From assembly GCA_963693305.1 (NCBI GenBank), contig OY855905.1, positions 3,459,701-3,523,700 of the forward strand: 64,000 nucleotides of DNA, written 5' to 3'. Shown here piece after piece: positions 22,664-34,509 of this stretch (within the stretch, counting starts at the first letter, position 1; every line of letters starts with the position of its first letter). Made by a program: the position numbers and the translations under genes. The DNA is from Meandrina meandrites (lineage: Eukaryota; Cnidaria; Anthozoa; Scleractinia; Meandrinidae). Under the pieces are notes generated by a model. That model was not told where the DNA came from and searched no databases. It was given only the letters and a program-made list of their open reading frames with translations.

Positions 22664-22907
22664 TCATCTTGATTTGGAAAAACCTAATTTGCATTAACTT
22701 TCTACACACTAATTTACATATGCGATTTTAACTATACCTGGTGTCGACTAGTTATTTTTCGTGTGTTGCTACATGACGTATGTTTATATTCAAATTTTGT
22801 ATAGCGATCAACTGACGAGGTCTTAGACGAAACCGGTTTTATAAATCGCATATGTAAATTAGTGTGTAGAAAGTTAATGCAAATTAGGTTTTTCCAAATC
22901 AAGATGA
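22664..22907. repeat. 64-bp inverted repeat just downstream of GPCR 1
   Basis: Arms 22664-22727 and 22844-22907 are nearly perfect reverse complements (TCATCTTGATTTGG ... CCAAATCAAGATGA) with a 116-bp spacer. A direct copy of CATGAATATCTTCT occurs at about 22608 and 22909. It lies within the probable 3' UTR, upstream of AATAAA at 23168-23173. Confidence 0.8.
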
Positions 22908-23692
22908 CATGAATATCTTCTATTCTCAAAATTAAAACTCCACGATTTCTGTCGCAGACAAAGACAGTGGAGGGGAAAAAGTCAAATATTATAAATATTA
23001 AGCCCATACTGGTATTGTTTCCTTGGCTGTTCTTTGGACAAATTGTTTGAATTTATAGTGTTTATAGAAACTGGCATATTGCTGCATTTTTTCCCTCACG
23101 GTTTGAGATCGATCACAGTAGTTTATATCGCAGCGTGTAATATGTCGAATATGTTAACACATGTGTAAATAAAATTGAAAGGTTTTATAAATATCGTTTG
23201 GACAATTTGCCATGTTACATCATGTTATGTTCTTACATTTAATTTTATGTTTTTTGAATACTGACTGCATCCGAGGATTCTGGGAAACTTAGATTCCCAA
23301 GTTTCCGGTTTGGGCTAAGGAAGGTATGCTATACTTGGCTTCTCCGAAGCAAACTGCAGTGGCTTGCTGATATTTGTTTTCGAATACGAGCATGGTCACC
23401 GATTCATTCATCCGCCCCTGTACACCGAAAACAGGGTATCTTGCACACAGCACAACGAAAGCTCCAGCCAATGTTTTTGTTAGAGACTTCTTTAGCTTTA
23501 TAGTGTAGTTTTATATTATTTTTCAGTATTTTAGTTTACAGAGCTAACACTCACTCGTAAAAAAAGTTTTTTTTATCTACTAATTTGTTACTTCTATCTG
23601 CATTTGCAGATGTCTTTCTAGTAAAATTAGATATTCTGCGAACAACAAGTAAGAGGGACTAGTTTCGCTTTTGTCACGGCGAATATTTTTAA

Positions 23693-23710
23693 TTAGTATC
23701 ACCCAACTAA

Positions 23711-23745
<35 letters not shown>

Positions 23746-23892
23746 GCTACTAGAGGACTTTAGTAATAGTCATCGAGTAGCGAAATTCGTGACGCTTTCT
23801 TTCGTTTTATTCCCAAATAAATCTTTTTCCAACTAGCATTTTCTAACTTTATTATTGCTTTTTCTGTCCGACTCAGGTTGGGTGATACTAAA
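23693..23892. mobile_element. 200-bp MITE
   Basis: Inverted ends TTAGTATCACCCAACT and GGTTGGGTGATACTAA. Non-coding interior. The target duplication is not clear. Confidence 0.55.
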
Positions 23893-24900
23893 ACAGTTAG
23901 ACCCTTCGCACTCAAGGGCCACGGGTCTAATTGTTAATCTTAATTAGACACTGTCAAGGACATTTTTTTGCCTTTTTTTGGTAAAATGGCACCAAAATTA
24001 CAACTAAGTACTTTCAACCATGCAGGAAATGCTCCTAGAGCGTAAGGGGAAGGATATCTAGCAAATTGTTTAAAGAAGAGGGTGACCGTAAATAGTTTTC
24101 ATCAATTTTTTCCAAACCACAAGGACAGAACTTGAAAAAGTCCGACCGACTTTTTCAAGTTGAGATCAAAAGCTCCCGATGATATCACAGTGATATCACT
24201 CTATATTTAGCTTCAGTACACTGATATAGTAATTTTAAGAATACTTGACCACTGTTAATAGGTTTCCAATGGTGTAAACATGTTTTTGGGCTGTTGAATG
24301 TTTGAAGTTATGCCCGTGACAGTGTCCCTTTAATTACTATTCGCTGTTTAAATGAAATAAACAGTTTCTCCTACTCTACCGTGTCTCTTGAGATAGCTTT
24401 TCTTAACGTTCTCATTTGTGGTATATCTGAATCAGATACCAGTACAAACTTAGCGTGATTTGACGCGCGTGACACTATAGAGCTGATCACACGAGTCACA
24501 CAATCTTCCAAATCATGCAGGAAGATTCGATCGAGACGATAACACAACATTAGATCTAAACATGTAATACTAGCTTCATACGAAAGTCTGTTGGAAACTG
24601 TGTTACACTGAACAATATTTTGTTCCAGAAAGTCCTATGGAAAGCTTTCATTTTTCTTGAAAATTCTACACCCACGATTTACCGCGACTTAACAGTATTA
24701 TATCGTTTAGGAAGTTATTTTAAGTGCGTCGAACGTGTATACAACACGTCATGTCATATTCTTCTTGTTAAAGTTAACTCTGACATCACATCAGTCGAAG
24801 CTGAACTCACGTCGTTCGACGTCTTGGCCTAACGCGAGAACCACTGCAAATCCTGGTAGCCGTGTCTCTCCCCATTCCACGTCAAAACGCACGCACTTAT
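23893..24900. other. intergenic region between convergent genes
   Basis: No coding exon recognised. It separates GPCR 1 (plus) from the tail-to-tail GTPase gene (minus) and should contain the latter's 3' UTR. Confidence 0.35.
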
Positions 24901-27900
24901 TTAAAACGACACTGATTTCCTCCGAAAAGACCCAGTTCGTTTAATTAGTCCTTCCTTCATCTTTGACAGCGAGGAAGGTTGAGTTCTTTTGTCGGTAGAG
25001 CCGTTCTTTTCATGCCTTAAATATTGCCTTACACATCCATACAACATGTCCGATACTTCTTTGTAACCGTCGCTCGAAGCCACAGAAATTTCGTAAAAAG
25101 CACATTCAAGCTCTTGTGATAAATCACTGCCCTCCGTTTCGTCAACTTCTCGGAAGTGCTCCAAGTCTCGTTTTGTCCCAATAAGAATTATCATCACTGA
25201 GTTTCCGTTGGTTTTTCGATCTCTGATGTGCCTTCCTATACGAGTAGCTTCGTCGAAACTTGCGCGGTCAGTAATGGAGTACAGCACGAGAAACATATCC
25301 CCGCGAGCCAAACAACTGTCCAATTTTTCATCTGAATTCTGCGACGAAGATAAAAATTAACACAATCTAATTAAAAGATAAGAAATAAATCACAACCTTT
25401 GTGAGGTCTGAGAAATTTTAGTAGACACCCAATGAATGAATGAATGAATGAATGAATGAATGAATGAATGAATGAATGAATGAATAAACGAACGAACGCA
25501 ACTGTGATGATGCTTTCCATGTGATGCTTTCCACTTTGGAAAGGTGTCCAGTTATGGGAGGTTAAAAATGTAAAAACATTTATGTATACTTATGAGCAAA
25601 GCGACTGAAGCACTTACAGTAAATTTTTGCCTGCCGATTTTTATGTGATCTTAGTACTTGTAGAGTAAAATTCTCGCCCACGGTTCAAGCTTTCCACATT
25701 TCTCTCGTTTTCTACCCGCTGTGTTAGAAAGGTTTACCTATTTGTTTATTGACATCAACTTTTTACAACTGTCTGTATAAAAACAACTTTTTAAAGGAAA
25801 CAGTTGTCATGGTAACACAAATACCTCTCCGGCAGTATCCACAAGATCAACGTAGATGTATTCACTGTCAACTTCCATGTGATGTCTCCACGTGGATTCT
25901 GATATTCAAAGATAAAGTAATTTTTAGTCAAATGATGCAAAATAATCTGTGAAAAAAAAATTCGGATTCCGTTTAGGGTGATTCCACTGAAAAAGGAGCA
26001 TTTTAAAATTTCGAAGACTTGGTCTAGTTCATGACTATGTTATGACCATTACAAAAATGCAATAAAAAATGGGAGGGGGGGGGGGGGGGGAGGGGTCACC
26101 GTGCTCGTTGTTTAGAAGAAAATGACCATTAATTTCCCTGGCAAGCTTAACCTGAAGGAAATCCCGTAAGTGTTCTGTGTGCACGCGCTCATGCGCGCGC
26201 TAAATCACGCGAAAAATTATGCGCAGCAAGGTTGCGCAATGCAATTCAGTGAAATCATCTTAAAAAATATGGGAGGTTTCTCGATTGATCTTTCATTTCT
26301 TTAATTCCAAGACTCGTAACCTCAGGAAATCAGCATTTCTGCGATAAAATTTCAACAACTTCCGTTTCGCTGTAGGAACAGTCACTAAGCGTTTTGTATA
26401 AAAGAACATCAGCTTTTCATATTTCTTTCTTTTTTTTTTTTAATGTTCACTTTATTTGGCATTTAAACATGCCAGAACAATATACAGAACGAAATTTACG
26501 CTACAATATAATACATACATTACAATGGAATATATATTTTTCAGAGCTAATTAACAACATTACTCAGCCCTACACTAAATTTAAAATTAATTAATTATTG
26601 ATATTACTCTCCTATATTGTAGGTAAAAAAAATCACAGTGACCACGAAGGCGAGTTAAAGCGAAACAAAAAAAAACACGCAAGCAAATATGAAAAAAATA
26701 AGTTATAAAATATGGAAGAGAAGGGATGAAGCAGACGTGCGCAAGTTGACATGCTCAGAATATATAATTATACACAAAGTGTTGTCCATTTTATGTATAT
26801 TTGATAAGCTTGTTGTTTCTCATAGCGATTTCTTTTTCGCTCGAATTTTATCATTGAGGAAGATATAGAAGGCCTCGAAAGACGGGGGGTGATTCGCTTG
26901 TTTAGCTTGAAAGATGAAAAATTTCGCTATCAAAAGAAAGTGGTTAAAGTTGTAAGTAGAAGTAGATTCAGGTTTGTAACCATACAAGATATCACTCGAA
27001 GTTACGGTTACGTCATAGGCTCTTTTCTTATTCCACCAGTCGATAACTTTTAGCCAGAATTGTTTTACTTTGGGGCATTCGAATAACATATGCATTAAGG
27101 TTTCTCGAGTAGACTCACAATATTTGCACATCGGATCTGGCTTAATTTTCATTTTATAAAGTATATCGTTAGTGGGGAGTATATTGTTTATCACATACTG
27201 AAAGCATCTTAATCTATTTTCTGTAGTTACATTGAAAGGCAACTTTTAAGTGAGAATTGGATTTCGATGCATGTTAATGAGGTTAAATTCTACGTTTGGA
27301 GGGATGAAAGCATCATTGGCGAGCACGATTCGGGATTTCTTAGCGGTGATATTTGTAACTGAGAGATTGTTTCTAGTGGTTTTAACGTTTTGTAGAGCAA
27401 TGCAACGCCTTTGAATAGATTCCTTCCAAGACTTTGGAATAGCGGCTACAACGCCATTATATGTCAAAAAATTGGTTCGCAGATCAAATTTGTCTAGCAG
27501 GCTTTTATAGGTTAGAAACTTCTTGTTCTCATCGAGGAGGTCACCGATTGTTGTGACGCCCTTTTCGTGCCAAGATGCATAATAAATTGGTCTTCCATCT
27601 ATCTTAATAAAACGGTTGTTCCAGAGTATTTCGCTTGTATATTCTTTTGCATCAGATGGAGCTTTTGAGTGCAGATCTTGCCAAACAGTTAACACGGTTT
27701 TATAGAAAGCCGGAACTTTAGTCAAATCTAAATCTTCTACGTTATAATTGGACTCCAACAGCAGATTACTGCCATATTTGCGGAGAGCTGAAAAAAATAG
27801 CGCACACCAGCTGCAATCTTTACTTTCATATAGCCGTTTTACCCAGGCGGCTTTAAGCGCTTTGTCTGCCATGGAGAAGTCAACCATTTGTAGACCGCCT

Positions 27901-30587
27901 TTATCAAAAGGACCTATCAAAGTATGCCGTTTCATTTTGTCTGGCTTGAAGTTCCAAACAAACCGGAAACACGCATTGTTCACTTCTTTATCAAAATTTG
28001 GTGGCATGACTAGTACAGAGGTGTTGTACACTAGCTTCGAAATACCTAGAGTTTTGACGATGTTAATCCTGCCTAGAAGAGTCAAATTTCTTGTGGTCCA
28101 ACAATTTAGAGACGATTTTAACTTAGAAAGTTTTTCGTCGAAATTTATTTTTTTGCTGACGTTTCATTACGTAATCTTTGGCGATTACGTAATCAGGGCG
28201 ATTACGTAATCTTTGGGCCACATTTCATTGAATATATCATTCTTGTCGACGCGACGTACAAATGAGGAATTAGCCCTGTGTTCGATCTGATCACATGCCA
28301 GTCCAAAGTTCAAGTAGTTATTGCCCAAGTAAGTTTTAAAAGGTGCTTCAAGGCCAGTAATTAAATAAAGGAAGCCCATATAAGGACATTACATACCAAG
28401 CGTCTGGTCATACTCCGTAATGAACCTTCGCGTTAGGAACCGGACGATAAGGGCTGCAAACAAACAAACAATAAGGTAAATAAAGATAGAGCTGGTTGTT
28501 CCAATATGTCATTTGCTCAGCTGATTGTTGTGAAATCGCTTATTGCGTTTCAGCATTGAATAGACGGTACGATTTTTGCCTACGATTATCGCACGGCGAA
28601 ACGCTTACGCTATGACTTCAACTCGAATCGCGTCGTGTAAATCAACCTACCACATTCCTTACAACAGAGGGGCGCGCGTGTAAATGGTCCTACGTCATGT
28701 CGTAGGCCTGTTCTATATAAGCTCGTCGCATGCGAGAAAGGTGTACAGTGTAAATCGCCCAATTGTCACTCTCATTACAGGCCTCGAGCGCCAAAAAAAA
28801 AAAAAAAGATTGCAAATCTCATTTTGCAGATGTAATAAAACTGGTCGTGAACTTTAATTTGACTGGAAATGAAACAGCAACGTGCAAGGTCACAGAGATT
28901 GGCTCAAACATGATATCTACCATGAACTGAATTGTGAACAGTTTCACATGAAAGTGCTGTTCCATAGTAGCTTTCATTTGAAAAATCAGACAGTAAAATT
29001 TCATCATCAACAAACTTAAAGCTACGGACGATTACAAGGTTTACCCAAGAAGTGAAAGTTTTTTTTCTTTCGCAAAGACGTGTGAGTGCTAGCCCAGACT
29101 TAACAATTATCTGTCTGAGCAAACAACACATAAAAATACCATAATTTCTCTTTATACTAAGAATTATACCCTACTATAAATAGTTCGGGATAAATTACGA
29201 TGTACAGTATATTCCCTAAAGATGCTATTTTAGGCGATTGGAGCATTAACATTCTTGCTATTTTGCATTGTTGTGGTTTTTTAAAAGACAAGACAAGAGT
29301 TCATAGAACATTTTACTCGAAGGGTTTCGTCAACTCACATCGAATATGAACAAATAAACTAAGGGTACGCGAAAATTTACATCTATTCGAGCAAAATCTC
29401 TCGTCGACTTGTTGTACGAAAGTAGCAGCCAAGTTGGCAAGACTTTCAACTGTCTCGTAAGCTCCTTTGACTTTCGTTCTTGTTCGATCCGACCCGAATT
29501 TTTGCACATAAAATCTTGTAAAAATATATTGTGCAATCGATGTTGCCAGCTGTTTTGGTATTTTTTACGCACTGCCCATTTAGCTTCTGTGTTTGCCAAC
29601 ATTATTTGTAAATATGCATGGCTTTATTTTCTTGAGGTAATTATGAAACAAAAGCAAATGTTAATTAACTAACAGAAATGAAAACAATCACGGATTGTTA
29701 TCTGTTATCTCTGTTAATATGCTGACACAGAGTCTCAGGAATGCATTTCGTCTTGTATATTATTCAAAAACTGCCAGAGAATTGAGAAATTTAAACTGAT
29801 AAGGCCTCTTTAATTATTTATTTTCTTTTGTTTTTACCTTAAAAATGGAACAAAAGTGAGCATCTTGGCTGGTATGCAGTAAAGCTAGTCTTCAATCCCT
29901 TCCCCGCTTTTGAATTGTGCTAGCTAGGATGTAGTTAAATCATCGTCTCCTTGGAATTTTTATAATTCACATGCTTACAAATGCTTACTTATTACAGCGA
30001 TTTTTACGGATAAAATTGAACCGTTTCTGCTACTTAAAACAAACGAAATCGTTCTTTAAACATAAATGCATGCACGCTAAGCGGGCCCGTGCAATTCGGC
30101 GATAAATCTGAAAGGATCAGTGATATCAAATCCCACGATTACAGATAGTTAAAGTGGGTAGTGTTTATAAAATGGATAACTTACCTGGCACGGTTGAACT
30201 CAAACAAACAAACCACAGTATGAAAAGCTCTCAGACATAATTTTTGTTTGGCGACTCATGTGTAAGTAATACGCAATTTCAGATCGTTAATTGGAGCTTG
30301 TCTGTCGCGAAGTCCACAAAAGAGATCGGAAACACTTGAGGTTCAAGTGTTTATTGCTTTTTATAGTAATAAATCGAAATGGAGCTCGAGGGAAATATGT
30401 CTGACTCGGTGATAAGATAATGCCACTACCATTCCTGCCATGTGATAAACTCCAGTATTACACGATCGCTGGGTGTAGATAACTCGAGTATAACTTATAT
30501 ACCTGATTTTCCAACTCCATCCTGTCCCAAAACCACAGCTCTAGCGGCTTTGAAGTTGGGCTGATGGCTTGTTTTTCTCTTTCGCAT
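24901..30587 (-). CDS. Ras-superfamily GTPase, RERG/RASL-like, 217 aa, four exons
   Basis: Exons in transcription order: 30587-30503, 28453-28397, 25898-25825 and 25338-24901; phases 1, 1, 0, all GT-AG. The P-loop GQDGVGKS is at 21-28 and switch I FITEYDQT at 39-46, with Thr46 equal to Ras Thr35. EST at 48-50 is typical of Ras/RERG; DTAGE is at 68-72 and TKRD at 127-130. There is no C-terminal CAAX; the tail is basic (KRTGSFRRKSVSF), as in RERG-type proteins, which are cytosolic or bind membranes by charge. It departs from Ras at three guanine-nucleotide positions: Asp at Ras 12, Glu at Ras 61 and Thr at Ras Asn116. Exon 1 is open upstream of the chosen Met to an acceptor at 30643, so a longer N-terminus is possible. 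Intron 2 contains an L1-like remnant in the same orientation. Confidence 0.88.
25431..25497. repeat. (TGAA)n microsatellite
   Basis: About 13 tandem GAAT units turning into ACGA units, in the last intron of the GTPase gene. Confidence 0.95.
25973..26263. mobile_element. TTAA-type MITE, copy B
   Basis: The element 25977-26259 has ends GGTGATTCCACTG and CAGTGAAATCATC. TTAA is intact at the right and TTAG at the left. The interior matches copy A in reverse (ACGAGCACGGTGACC, GCGCGCTAAATCACGCG, GGATTTCCTTCAGG type blocks), with a G homopolymer at about 26075-26092. It lies in intron 2 of the GTPase gene. Confidence 0.65.
26430..28155 (-). mobile_element. 5'-truncated L1-like non-LTR retrotransposon
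   Basis: On the minus strand the element ends with AATAAA (26451-26456 on the complement) and a poly(A) run (26430-26441). It starts abruptly near 28155 inside the ORF2 protein, after the reverse transcriptase core. It lies wholly inside intron 2 of the GTPase gene, in the same orientation, close to copy B of the TTAA MITE. Confidence 0.8.
26820..28150 (-). pseudogene. C-terminal part of L1-type ORF2 protein, one in-frame stop
   Basis: One reading frame runs through LNCWTTRNLTLLGRINIVK, a signature just after the RT domain of L1-type proteins. It continues to a Cys/His cluster CKYCESTRETLMHMLFEC followed by FW, the usual C-terminal zinc-knuckle-like motif. The only break is a TAA at 27246-27248 between the two halves, which are otherwise in the same frame (about 430 codons). 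The endonuclease and RT core are missing. The single stop and readable tail imply modest age. Confidence 0.8.
28454..30502. other. intron 1 of the GTPase gene
   Basis: About 2 kb without a recognised nested gene. At about 28560-28815 a GC-rich segment ends in TACAGTGTAAATCG and an A15 run, possibly an unidentified retroposon. The remainder is unassigned. Confidence 0.35.
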
Positions 30588-30649
30588 GTTCAGGTTTTTC
30601 CAGTTTGTTATCAACTGATAATCCGTGGGGTAACCTTGAGTTCCTGTTT

Positions 30650-33340
30650 TAAAATACAAACGGAAATGGGAATTTAACCCACGGCATGAGAATCAATGTT
30701 TAGCGGAAAAAGATGTGGTTGAATTGTAAAAATAGGATAAAGAAAGGAAGCGAGGGTAAGTTTAGCATGTACACCATGGGACGAATGTCAGTATGTCCTG
30801 TTAAAGATCTTTATTGCTGCTTGAGTTTCGAGAGGACCCTTGGAATTGGAGCGAAGATTATCATCTAGGTTATTTTGCTACTCAACATTCGTAAATGTTG
30901 ATTGCCTTCGCGAGTCAGTTAATAGATTTTTCCTAGAGTCAGGATTAGTAGAAATTTTGAGGGCTCTCATATTTGTCTATTCTTTTTCAGCTAATCTTAA
31001 GGTCATTGTGTTTTTAGTAATCACCGCAAAATACTTTGTATCGTAAACATGCAATGCCATCAGCTCAAGGTAATTAGGAATCTGCGGAACAAACATTACT
31101 TAAAACTAGAGTTTACAGATGAATATTCCAAATGCAAAAGTTATGTACCTGTGTTTGCAAGTTGTCCCCTTTACGGTCGGGCAATGCCGACACGTTTTTG
31201 CTCACGAACTGAAGTCAGCAGGCGAATCAATTCCGCTTCTACGAACATTTAATGCTTTGCGGCAAATTAAACACTTTGACGTTCTCTGAAAACATTTGTT
31301 TGGAATAGCTTGTCATCTCCTTGAAACAATTCCTAGTTTGCGATTGGCTAAAAGCGCTCACCGAGACGAATCGAAGACATCAAATTGCTTAAAAGAATGC
31401 GTGTCGCGCGCGTTTACAAGATTGGAGTAAATTTCAGTGTATTAAATTGCGTAGTTATAAGCTTGGACAAACTCAACCGCAGAACAGATGATCAAACAAA
31501 GCTGTGCTTAGAAAAGCAACACGAATAGTTTTTCTAGTGAGTTAACTTTTGAAGCCTCTTTGCCGTTTAGCCAGTGTCACTTTAGTTTAATAGCTCGCTC
31601 ATTCATCATGATAAAGATATCAATTAGCGGTTCGACGCAAACACCACAAATGATCATCGCAAATGGAAAAGCAATCATTCTGTTGCGCTTGGTTGCATGC
31701 CTGCGAATTGCCGGCTGAAAATAAACTCGGTAACGGTAACATTTGCTCGCAGAAAGTGCACTGCTCATCTTGTAAGCGTTGCCCGCCAAAAAACGACGAA
31801 AACCGAAAGATGAGAAGAGAAGTTGAAGAAAAAATATGATTGTGAAAGCAATGCTATCGTTGTTAGGTCAGTGATAACTGATCAATCGATCTCAAGTCAC
31901 AATGTTGTAACAAAACCGCCCTTTTCACAGAGACGCAATTATCTTTAGTAACCGTTCTCTCTTTATAATATAATTTCCAGTGGTCAGCTCTACTTAAAGA
32001 GTATTTTATTAACGATCGATTGTAAGAAAAACCGCCAATTTGTTTATTTTCCCTTAAGGGTAAAATAGATTGGATTGTGGAAGTCCCTTTTAGAACAACA
32101 ATGAGCTCGAGGCATTAGCTCGGGAAATTCAGTCAGTGTGCCGCGCAGTTAAGTATTGATTTCACTTTTTGTGAAATTGCATGAAGTCTTTGATCAATTG
32201 CCCTCTTGTGAACAGTAGCTGATGCCGAAAATAACGGAATAACGAAACAACTGGCGAAATTTAAGCTGCAGCATGCTTGGATACTATTTTAAGAATCCTA
32301 AGCTAAAAATATGCTTTTCAAGGTTGAGCCATTGGTGTGTACCTTAAACAAAAGAAACACAGGACTAACTATTTCGAGGGCAACTTCATGCAAACATTGG
32401 CAATTTTTCCGCTTCGAAACTGCGAATTTGTCTCTCCGAAATGAGCTCGGCTATTGTACACCTTATAAGCTTCTTTCTCAGGTTTTATCACGAAGCAATC
32501 TTCTTAGCTCAAGGTTGTTTTAAGGGTTTCAATTACCAACTTTCTGACTTTTTAAGTGTGTAGCTATGGAAAACTGACAAGACTCATAACTTGATACACG
32601 ACGCACAACGTAACCTTTCATGTTAATTACATACGTTACGGTAGGAATGTTTAATGCGACGAGTGCCGACTGATAAATTACTTCTGCTCGATCAAGTAAA
32701 TGTGATAATCCATGCATATGGCTTCTTCCGCTTCCGTTACAGTTGAGAATAAGTGATGTGGTTTTCGTTCTTTTAGTAGAAACTCGGCAGTGGTCTATTG
32801 CAAATCCGCAAATTTGATTGGTTCTCCCACTGACAGAACAAGATGCACGCACGTTGCTCTTAAAGGGGCTTTGTTACGGATTTTACCAGATTTTTGAACA
32901 GCCAAAATTTATATTTGTGTCGAAGGAAACCTAAAAATAATGGTCCATTTTTTTTAACAATTGCTATATTAGAGCACCTGAACGTTTAACAAGCGTCTCT
33001 GGCCGAGGATGGCTAGGATGGAAATGGATTACAACTTGAAAAATTGAGGCCAAACTTTTCAAGTGTTACCGCACATCTTCCAAAAATCAATATTTTTGCC
33101 GCGGTTTGACTTCTCTCTGCAATTTAAGGCTATGTCTTTCCTTAGATGATCAAGGATAAAGTTTTTCATGGGTCAAGTTGCCTACCATTAATTTCAGAAT
33201 AGGTTAGACCAAAAAATCCGTAAATTTCACATGACAAATATTCTTGACTTTTGGCTTAAACATAAAATTGTCGGTTTTGGAATGCAATCCTTTAGAGTTT
33301 CTTTTAGCAATAAGGCTAATAGACCTCGTTTTCTACGAGG
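30650..33340. other. intergenic, nothing recognised
   Basis: AT-rich sequence upstream of the GTPase gene. No exon with supporting splice signals or motif was found on either strand, and no element with clear termini. Confidence 0.35.
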
Positions 33341-33423
33341 ACGAGTAGTCCACCGGCCAATAAATTATATGACTAGCTCCGTGAGCGGTCAAGATGAAGC
33401 GAATCTCGTGCTCTGATTGGCTA

Positions 33424-33461
33424 CCCGAGCGGTCAAGATGGAACCATCTTGACCGCTCGGG
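33424..33461. repeat. perfect 38-nt hairpin
   Basis: Two 18-bp arms (CCCGAGCGGTCAAGATGG and its complement) around a 2-nt AA loop. A related GAGCGGTCAAGATG segment occurs at 33384, so the palindrome probably formed from a repeated motif. Confidence 0.9.
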
Positions 33462-34360
33462 ATCGCCCGCTGTGTTCCTGCAAGCGAAAAAACTTTTACC
33501 GACGCTACTTGAAAAAGCTTTTCGTCGTAAATTTTCGCTATGAAACTATTTTCCGAAATAACACAAAGATTTCCTGTTTATTTCTAGCAAAAGGAAGTCC
33601 GACAACAAAGAAATAGGTCTTGAAGCGAATGAGAGCAAACAACTACAAATGTTAATTAACGAGTTTCGTGAATTTTATTTGCCGCAAAAAACCGGCTGGT
33701 ACAAAAATTTAAATGCAAAGCGACTTGAAGACATGATATCAGCTTTGTTTGGCGGAAACTGAGGGAGAGAATGAAGTCAGTGACATACCCGAAGAATAAA
33801 GTGCTCTGCAAACCCAGTGTTGTTTGTGTAACATCTTCAAAAATGGAAGAAAGCGGACGGCACGGCGAACCTAACATCTTTTCACCGAAGCCTCTAACGC
33901 TCACGTCGAGTAAGGGTGAGTCGATCATTTAAAAAATGATGTAGAAAAGTTCAAGCTTTTCCTGTGAAGTGGTGTTAAAATCCCAAACGCTTTCAACAAT
34001 CACAATTTCAATATTCAGCTCGTGTATGTCACCGCAGGTTTGCACCACTAAAGCGAGCAAATACTCTGCAAAACGTCCAATAATCAAAAGCTGGCGGCCA
34101 GATGGAATGGACAGTCTTCTTTTAAGGCTTCAAACTCAGTGTTGTTTCGCAAATTTAAGCCATTTCAATATCCTTTTGAGGGTTAAAATGAGGTGAATTT
34201 CGCTGTTGTCGCATCGTTTTACTTCGTCTCGATTCATTCAAGAATTTGACAGTCACTCATTAAACTTTTAAACCAATGAAATGATTTAGCGTGCGCCATT
34301 GATTGTGCATGCAACTGGCTTCCTTTTCAGTGCTCGAAAAAAGTCATATAATAAATCCTT

Positions 34361-34418
34361 TATTGACCAAGCGTGAGGTCAAGATGGCAGGATATTGGCC
34401 TCGTTCTTTTTTTGTGTG

Positions 34419-34451
<33 letters not shown>

Positions 34452-34509
34452 CACACAAAAAAAGAACTCGGCCAATATCCCGCCATCTTGACTTCACGCT
34501 TGGTCAATA
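34361..34509. repeat. 68-bp inverted repeat hairpin
   Basis: Arms 34361-34428 and 34442-34509 are near-perfect reverse complements (TATTGACCAAGCGTGAGG ... CTTGGTCAATA) with a 13-nt TCGACTTCGTCTC-type loop. GGTCAAGATGG is shared with the hairpin at 33424. Confidence 0.9.

Noticed and set aside
25431..25497. CRISPR-like array
   Set aside because: A simple 4-bp microsatellite without spacers, in a eukaryotic intron.
28185..28379. 64-codon minus-strand frame next to the L1 remnant
   Set aside because: Protein-like in composition, but no motif, no splice support and not in register with the LINE or the GTPase exons.
29313..29602. Minus-strand frames considered as the missing GTPase effector exon
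   Set aside because: The correct effector exon, with splice signals and matching phases, is at 28397-28453.
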